Shown piece by piece: positions 5,877 through 10,505 of a stretch of 10,505 bases of DNA; within the stretch, counting starts at the first letter, position 1, and every line of letters starts with the position of its first letter. Both the position numbers and the translations under genes were made by a program. The notes below the pieces were generated by a model. That model did not search any database, had not been told where the DNA came from, and worked only from the letters and a program-made list of their open reading frames with translations. This DNA comes from Spirochaetaceae bacterium (GTDB lineage: Bacteria; Spirochaetota; Spirochaetia; Treponematales; Breznakiellaceae): positions 1 to 10,505 of the forward strand of contig JAISCO010000134.1 of NCBI GenBank assembly GCA_031265535.1, given 5' to 3'.

Positions 5877-5911
5877 AAAGGCCGCCGGAGGGAGGCCCCC
5901 GGACGGCCTTT
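5877..5911. terminator. Bidirectional rho-independent terminator
   Basis: AAAGGCCG (5877-5884) pairs with CGGCCTTT (5904-5911), and an inner CCGG/CCGG plus GGG/CCC stem extends it to a small loop. On the plus strand it is followed by a T-rich run ending TTTTTTG; on the minus strand by CTTTCTTTTTATTTG. It closes the small-gene unit from the left and the phage head operon from the right, 28 nt after the capsid gene stop. Confidence 0.85.
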
Positions 5912-5938
5912 TGTCTTTCTGTTTTTTGTTATCCGCTG

Positions 5939-7258
5939 TCAGCTTCCGCCGCTCTCGGCTTTTGTTTTCAAAACGACGATATTTCCCGCAGGGCGTGTAA
6001 CAAGAAACCCGTCCCGTTTGCGGAAGCGCAAAAACAGTTCCCCGTACTGCATGCTTTCGGTGGTCTGGTCAAACTTTTTTATCTCTATGCCCTTCCTGTT
6101 CCCGTGCTGTATGCGTTTGGGGTTCATAAAGATCGCAAACGGCGTAGCCGCCGCTATGTCCGCGAGCTGCGGCATAATGTTTACTTCGTGGTAGGGGTAG
6201 AGGTCCAGTTTTCCCGGCATGGCTTCCGTTGGCCGCCGCCATACCGGGCGGCCGTCGGCGTCCTCAATACCCGCTATGTGATTTAATACCGTCTCATGCA
6301 GAAACCACGCGCAGTCTTTGCGTTCCTCAGCCGGAACCTTATACACCGCGTCCCGAAAGTCCTTCCACGTCAGGTCAAGTATATCACTGCTTGCCAGCGT
6401 TACGGTTGTTACCCCCGCCGCCGCCATTGCCCCGGTAAAGGGGGCCGCGTTTGCCAATAAACATTGTTTGTCGAATTCCTGCCCGTAACTTTCGGTAAAC
6501 TCGTCCATAAACATTGTCCCCAGGTCAATAAACACGTCTTCCTCAAACTCGTCGTACCAGGGGATAAAGCCCGCCAGGGTATAGGCTTTCAGTTCTACCC
6601 GCTGCGCACCCTGGGGTTTCGAGCCGCTAATCTGCTGCCCGTAGGCCGTAAGCCACGAAAGCTGTACCCCGCCCCGGTTGTGGGTCGGCAAAAAGATTGA
6701 AGGCCCGGTCATGGGCCTGTGGCGCACAAGGTTCATCATTACGCTTTTCTTCGCCGCGTCTGTCATAATCTCCGTTTCGTAAATGGGGTTAATAAGATAC
6801 TGGTCATTCGTGGCGAGGTTTCCCATCGGCGTACCAAGCGCCGCTTTCTCCACTTCCCAGCCTTTTTCTCCCCAGCATACTTCCTTCGGATTGGTCCAGT
6901 TCTCCGCTTTCAGGTTCGGACTAAAGGACAACTCCGCGAGAGCCTTCTGATTTCCGTTCCACGCCGCCGCGATGCCCCGGCCTATGCTGTAGAGCAATTC
7001 CCGCCTTGTCATCTCACGCGGGTGGGCCGCCTGTCCTTTCAATTCCTCCCGCAGGGTCTTCACCGTGCTTTTGAGAGCCTCAACTTCCGAAGCCTGTTCC
7101 CCGGCTACGCCCTCAAGCGCCTTCACAATATCCTCAAGGATAATTTCTTTTTCCTGAAAATATTCCGCCGCCTTCGCCGGGTCGGTGAATCCTGTGGCCT
7201 CGATTTTTTTCATGGCCGCCAGTTTCTGTTTTACCGCCAATACTGTTTCATTACCCAT
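5939..7258 (-). CDS. Phage major capsid protein, HK97 fold
   Basis: This 439-residue protein occupies the capsid position directly after a prohead protease and has the matching architecture. Residues about 1-75 are charged and coiled-coil-like (LEDIVKALEG, then SEVEALKSTVKTLREELKG), corresponding to the delta or scaffolding region that the protease removes. A transition zone leads to LGTPMGNLATNDQYLINPIY (141-160), where HK97-type capsids begin their folded core. The rest is mixed alpha/beta and ends in RKRDGFLVTRPAGNIVVLK. It would assemble on the portal as pentamers and hexamers to form the icosahedral head. ATG 7258 follows AGGAGG within the end of the protease gene, and the two genes overlap by 8 nt, implying translational coupling. 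A terminator follows 28 nt after the stop. Confidence 0.9.
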   Translation of the reverse strand: MGNETVLAVKQKLAAMKKIEATGFTDPAKAAEYFQEKEIILEDIVKALEGVAGEQASEVEALKSTVKTLREELKGQAAHPREMTRRELLYSIGRGIAAAWNGNQKALAELSFSPNLKAENWTNPKEVCWGEKGWEVEKAALGTPMGNLATNDQYLINPIYETEIMTDAAKKSVMMNLVRHRPMTGPSIFLPTHNRGGVQLSWLTAYGQQISGSKPQGAQRVELKAYTLAGFIPWYDEFEEDVFIDLGTMFMDEFTESYGQEFDKQCLLANAAPFTGAMAAAGVTTVTLASSDILDLTWKDFRDAVYKVPAEERKDCAWFLHETVLNHIAGIEDADGRPVWRRPTEAMPGKLDLYPYHEVNIMPQLADIAAATPFAIFMNPKRIQHGNRKGIEIKKFDQTTESMQYGELFLRFRKRDGFLVTRPAGNIVVLKTKAESGGS

Positions 7259-7922
7259 TGTTTCCTCCTGTATGATTCGTGATAATGTTTCCCAAAAAGT
7301 CAGGGAAACCCGCCGCCCTGTCCGCGGCGAATTCCTTTGTCAACGCGAAGGGATTCGCCGGAACATTGCAGATTGAAAATTCAAGAAGTTCCTGCTTCCT
7401 GAAAATCAAAGTTGTTCCGTCCTTCCCGTCTTCCTTTGACGGAATCTCAATCTCCAGCACCCGGAACCCCACGGAACCCGCCCGGATAACCCCGCGCCGT
7501 ACCCGTTCCCCTATGGCCCAGCCGAAGGGGTCATAGTCTTTGTCATTGAAAACGACAAGACCATGCAAACCGTCTTCATCAGTGAAAAGATTGTCCGCTT
7601 TCCCGATTGCCGGAATGTCGTATCTGTGCGCCCATTCCACTACCGGGTTTTTCAGGTAGTGAGAATAATCCCACCCCGCGGGGTCTATGCGCTCACTGAA
7701 GCGGTCAAGGTCAAACGTGGAAAACGTCCAGGCGGCGCCGCCGCTTTCCGCTTCCGCGTTCCGGCAAAAAGGAACCAAAGCGACAAGTTCCACGTCCAGC
7801 CCGTCTTTTACTCCCTTTATGCCGCCCTCATGCCGCCGTAGCCCCAATTCTCCCCGCAGAAAATCCAGCAGCGCGGACGAATCGCGCATAACAAACTCCC
7901 CGCCCTTATTTCGCATAACCAT
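7251..7922 (-). CDS. Phage prohead protease, HK97 family (peptidase S78)
   Basis: This 223-residue protein has the S78 protease layout. The probable catalytic His is His99 in EWAHRYDIPAIGKAD, the Ser nucleophile is Ser150 in AGSVGFRV, and Glu181 lies in the closing motif LLEFSICNVPANPF (179-192). The strand-rich segment FSTFDLDRFSERIDPAGWD (67-85) is typical of the family. The enzyme is packed in the prohead and trims the capsid scaffold domain before DNA packaging. ATG 7922 is chosen because GGAGG (7934-7930) lies seven bases upstream; the frame stays open much further upstream, but that part overlaps the regulator gene and is not coding. Its last 8 nt overlap the capsid gene start. Confidence 0.92.
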   Translation of the reverse strand: MVMRNKGGEFVMRDSSALLDFLRGELGLRRHEGGIKGVKDGLDVELVALVPFCRNAEAESGGAAWTFSTFDLDRFSERIDPAGWDYSHYLKNPVVEWAHRYDIPAIGKADNLFTDEDGLHGLVVFNDKDYDPFGWAIGERVRRGVIRAGSVGFRVLEIEIPSKEDGKDGTTLIFRKQELLEFSICNVPANPFALTKEFAADRAAGFPDFLGNIITNHTGGNNG

Positions 7923-7963
7923 CTTCAAACCTCCTTTTTTTTCTCCAGGCTCTTCACTCTTCA

Positions 7964-8620
7964 TCAGGTTAAACAGTAATAACCGTTCAGAATGATTTTC
8001 CCGGCATTCTGCGCCAGCCGTATCATCTGCGCCATGTTCGCCGCCTGATAGCGCGAGAAAATACCCGTCCTGTGATGCGCTACCGTCCGCTCGCTGATTT
8101 CCAAAAGGCCCGCGATTTCCTTTATCTTTTTTCCGTTCGCCAGTATGACAAGGATTTTGTCTTCCCGGGAACTTTCCCTCATCGATGGTTCGGGTATCTC
8201 GCCGAGTTCCTCCATTCTCTTTTGTAGTTTTCGCGTAACATATTTTTTCCCGTCCAGAATCGCCTTGAAGCCGTGAATGAAATCCGCCATGCCGCAGTGA
8301 AGCGATATGTAGCGCTCCACGCCGAAAAACAAAAATCGTAATTCTATATCTGCGGGGCATTGCCCCAGCGAAAAGACCGCGACAGTGAGGGCCGGCATAT
8401 CTTCCCGTAAGCGCCGTATCATGTAGGGCGTCGCGGTGTCATAAAAACCCGCCTCAAAGAATACGAGACGCGGCCGGGAGTCCCGGATAATCCGGCGCAG
8501 GGCGTCCCCGCTTTTTGTTGTCCCGCTCATTTCCGGATAGCCAAACCGGCCGCACAACATTTTGGCCAGAGGGAATATTCCCTTTGACTTGCTGATAAAC
8601 AATATTCCGCTCCGGCCCAA
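7964..8620 (-). CDS. LuxR/NarL-type regulator with degenerate receiver domain, embedded in the head operon
   Basis: This protein of about 218 residues has a response-regulator outline. Residues about 1-125 are receiver-like (GILFISKSKGIFPLAKML, then RLVFFEAGFYDTATP, then GVERYISLHCG). Residues about 153-204 are a LuxR/NarL helix-turn-helix (EDKILVILANGKKIKEIAGL, followed by ISERTVAHHRTGIFSRYQ). The receiver lacks the phosphorylation set: there is no N-terminal acidic pair, the phospho-Asp position is Glu56, and the Lys of the last strand is missing. It probably works without phosphorylation. TTG 8620 is preferred, since AAAGGAGGG ends nine bases upstream and the portal stop is only 2 nt before it. 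ATG 8644 is the alternative, but it lies upstream of that ribosome site and inside the portal gene. It may control late phage genes or host genes. Confidence 0.87.
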   Translation of the reverse strand: MGRSGILFISKSKGIFPLAKMLCGRFGYPEMSGTTKSGDALRRIIRDSRPRLVFFEAGFYDTATPYMIRRLREDMPALTVAVFSLGQCPADIELRFLFFGVERYISLHCGMADFIHGFKAILDGKKYVTRKLQKRMEELGEIPEPSMRESSREDKILVILANGKKIKEIAGLLEISERTVAHHRTGIFSRYQAANMAQMIRLAQNAGKIILNGYYCLT

Positions 8621-8622
8621 AC

Positions 8623-9858
8623 TTACCGGCCCTCCTTTCCGCATGGGATAAGATTTTTAGGACGATACCACATATCGCCCCAGGGTTTGGGGTCTTTGCC
8701 CCGCTCACGCAAAACCTCATTGATGGTTTTCAGCCCCGCGTTTATCTCCGCTATGTCCCGCCTGCTTTGCTCGTCTTCGCTTTCCTGTAATTCCGGTATG
8801 TCTTTCAAATCGAACGCGCCGTATTCCTTTAAGCCGAGACGCGCGAAAAACTGTGTTTCCAAGATGCTCTCGAATTGTTTGAGGGTCGGGATAAGCGTGT
8901 ATTTCCAGAACGCCGCGTGCTGCTCCCGCGTGTCCTTTCCCGAAAGGCTTGTCGTCTTATCATTGATGTTCGCCACGCGCGGGGGGATGCCGTACTTCGC
9001 CAGAATCGTGTAGAGGTTCCAGCGCTTGAGTTCAAAAAGTTTCACCACTTCCGGGGTAAAACTCAAGGGCTTGAATTCCGTTCCCTTGCCCAGCACGGCA
9101 ATCTTCCGGTTCGCCTTCACCGCCCCGTATTTGCTTTCCCATCTCCGCTCCAGCGCGTCCGCTTCTTCCGGCCGTATGGTCTGGTCAGTTTTCAAAATCC
9201 CCTGCGGTATCGCGTTGTTTTTAAGGAGCTGTGAGTTCGCCTTATTTGCGTAATAGTCCTGTTCCAGTTCAAGGGACAGCGCGGCCAGCGGGTTTATTCC
9301 CCGCGGGGGGTTCCACGGGTTCCAGTCGCGGAAGTGAACAAGTTCGTCCCGCAGAATGGGGACGAGGCCCGCCGTCCCCTGATAGAACCAGCGGCGGCTG
9401 TTTTCCGGCGCAAGGGGAAAACGCTCTGTCCCGCGTTCCTCATGAATGAGCCTCCGGGGGTCAAGGATATACAGGTTTCGCGGTATCCCCCCGGAGTAGT
9501 CAGGGCCGAACCACCAGAACGCCTCTCCTTCCAGAAACCACCACGCGGAGGTTTCCTTCCACAGGTCAAACAGGCTGGTCTGTCCGTTGGGCCGCCTGAA
9601 AAGCTCATAAAGGGTTCCGCCTGTAATCCCGTTCCCGTCCCGCCTGATAACAAACGCCGCCCGCGCGATGTTGCGCGTAAGGATACCCACGGCGATATTC
9701 ACCCATGCGTTGAGAAGATAAGCGTCTATGCGGGCTGGCGTTCCGTCAGGAAAATCAAAATCACTGGTAAGAGGGAAAGCGTTTAAGTCATTGGCGGCGC
9801 TTTTCTTCCCTCCGGGATTTTTCGCCGAAGGTTTGAACAGGCGGCGGAATATGTTCAT
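8623..9858 (-). CDS. Phage portal protein, HK97 family
   Basis: This 411-residue protein matches HK97-type portals in length and order of motifs. The N-terminal part has LLNAWVNIAVGILTRNIA; then come NLYILDPRRL, the hallmark HFRDWNPWNPPRGINPLAALS (about 176-196), LKNNAIPQGIL, the segment VLGKGTEFKPLSFTPEVV, the YGIPPRVANI turn and the C-terminal INAGLKTINEVLRERGKDPKP. Twelve copies form the ring at one vertex of the head through which terminase pumps DNA. ATG 9858 overlaps the terminase stop in an ATGA arrangement, so translation is probably coupled. The last codons carry the ribosome binding site of the following regulator gene. Confidence 0.93.
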   Translation of the reverse strand: MNIFRRLFKPSAKNPGGKKSAANDLNAFPLTSDFDFPDGTPARIDAYLLNAWVNIAVGILTRNIARAAFVIRRDGNGITGGTLYELFRRPNGQTSLFDLWKETSAWWFLEGEAFWWFGPDYSGGIPRNLYILDPRRLIHEERGTERFPLAPENSRRWFYQGTAGLVPILRDELVHFRDWNPWNPPRGINPLAALSLELEQDYYANKANSQLLKNNAIPQGILKTDQTIRPEEADALERRWESKYGAVKANRKIAVLGKGTEFKPLSFTPEVVKLFELKRWNLYTILAKYGIPPRVANINDKTTSLSGKDTREQHAAFWKYTLIPTLKQFESILETQFFARLGLKEYGAFDLKDIPELQESEDEQSRRDIAEINAGLKTINEVLRERGKDPKPWGDMWYRPKNLIPCGKEGR

Positions 9859-10505
9859 AACGCGATAATCCCCTGCTGCGCGTCGCTGAATATGGCGTAG
9901 CGCATGGCGTCCATGAAATGGTCGTTGAGCTTGACAATCTCTCCCGCTTCATCCCGCGAGTAGTCCCATATCTCCGAGAGTACCCCGGTACATTCTGAGG
10001 ACACAAAGAACTGCCCCCGCTCAATCTTCGCGTTGACATAATCTATTCCCGCCTCGACGCTGTTATTGGCCTTCACGCCGTTTGTTATTTCCTGTATCCG
10101 TTCCCCCCCGGCCGGGTCGCAGAATACCGGGAAGTCAACCGCTTCATCCTTCCAGCTAAACCACTGTCTTTGCCGCAATTCGTCATTGAATGATTTCGTG
10201 GTCATGTTGTACGCGCCGCAGTCGGCAAGCACATAGACTGTTTCCCCGGCGATTCCGGTTTTTACGCCGGTGATGTTCATGCCGAAGTCCTGCCCGGCTG
10301 AAAAACGGTCAAAGGCTTGCGGTAATTCTTCCGGTTCCAGAATCATTGACTCGTCAAACCTGTCATAGATAACGCCTTCGGCTTTCACCCACGCCCCGTC
10401 CCGGAAGCGCGAGCGCTGTTTCTCCGGCAGCGCGTCAAGAATGTCGCTGATATAATCCTCCGGCAAATGCTCCCTGTTGTCCTCCGGGTTCAGGAGCATC
10501 GAGGC
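9855..10505 (-). CDS. Phage terminase large subunit, C-terminal nuclease part (5' end outside window)
   Basis: About 216 codons are visible and the frame remains open to the window edge, so the N-terminal ATPase domain lies to the right. The visible part is the RNase H-like nuclease domain that cuts concatemeric phage DNA. Counting from the first visible Met, likely metal-binding acids are Asp71 in FSAGQDFGMN, Asp128 in PVFCDPAGGERIQEI, and Asp193 or Asp197 in the closing NDHFMDAMRYAIF. The pattern resembles PBSX-type terminases (Terminase_3C). With the missing ATPase part it would package DNA into the head through the portal. The stop overlaps the portal start by 4 nt. Confidence 0.92.
   Translation of the reverse strand, partial: ASMLLNPEDNREHLPEDYISDILDALPEKQRSRFRDGAWVKAEGVIYDRFDESMILEPEELPQAFDRFSAGQDFGMNITGVKTGIAGETVYVLADCGAYNMTTKSFNDELRQRQWFSWKDEAVDFPVFCDPAGGERIQEITNGVKANNSVEAGIDYVNAKIERGQFFVSSECTGVLSEIWDYSRDEAGEIVKLNDHFMDAMRYAIFSDAQQGIIAL

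Larger units (their letters stand above)
5877..10505 (-). mobile_element. HK97-type prophage or phage-like head cassette (right part beyond window)
   Basis: Five minus-strand genes in a tight series encode terminase large subunit, portal, an embedded LuxR-type regulator, prohead protease and major capsid protein, in the standard HK97 order except for the regulator. Starts and stops overlap by 4 nt (terminase/portal) and 8 nt (protease/capsid) or lie 2-41 nt apart. The cassette ends at a strong terminator after the capsid gene. No head-tail connector, tail, lysis or integrase gene and no clear attachment site is seen in the window; the true left boundary is unknown and might include the small genes at 5396-5872 or reach the XRE gene. 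Confidence 0.85.

Noticed and set aside
7923..8360. Long upstream extension of the prohead protease frame
   Set aside because: It overlaps the regulator gene, has no protease similarity, and the GGAGG at 7934-7930 points to ATG 7922.

Overview
The window (about 10.5 kb) joins a stretch of ordinary bacterial genes to a prophage-like head gene cassette, with an accessory zone between them. The lineage cannot be fixed from sequence alone. Strong AGGAGG-type ribosome binding sites, TTG starts, GC near 50-55% in most genes, a two-domain NifU-like scaffold and a Nim-like flavoprotein fit an anaerobic Firmicute or Spirochaete. A gut treponeme-like spirochaete is my low-confidence guess.

Left part (1-1959, plus strand): the 3' end of a short CDF-type cation transporter, a Nim-like FMN split-barrel protein, and an intact NifU-like Fe-S scaffold (IscU domain plus BFD-type 2Fe-2S domain). 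A decayed tandem second copy of the NifU gene follows, with a 1-nt frameshift and internal deletions.

Middle part (2074-4806): a class M-like sirtuin in which the catalytic His is replaced by Gln abuts a convergent XRE-family repressor. The repressor has its own promoter and faces a perfect-consensus sigma70 promoter that drives two small unrecognised genes. A very AT-rich minus-strand gene of unknown function follows, which looks acquired. These genes form an accessory or possible defence neighbourhood, but nothing shows that they act together.

Structured zone (about 4878-5872): about 500 nt of GC-rich, hairpin-dense DNA with no convincing gene leads into two small plus-strand genes. One encodes a Cys-rich 75-residue protein. 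The other encodes a roughly 68-residue protein whose frame breaks at a seven-T run next to TGA-C. A perfect 20-bp palindrome lies between them and a strong bidirectional terminator follows.

Right part (5939-10505, minus strand, transcribed right to left): an HK97-type head cassette in the order terminase large subunit (partial), portal, a LuxR/NarL-type regulator with a degenerate receiver, prohead protease, major capsid protein. The genes are tightly packed with overlapping or coupled starts. The cassette stops at the terminator just after the capsid gene, and no head-tail connector or tail genes follow. It is therefore a truncated prophage, a satellite-like element that makes its own capsid, or a phage with rearranged gene order. 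The regulator inside the head operon is the most unusual feature of the window.
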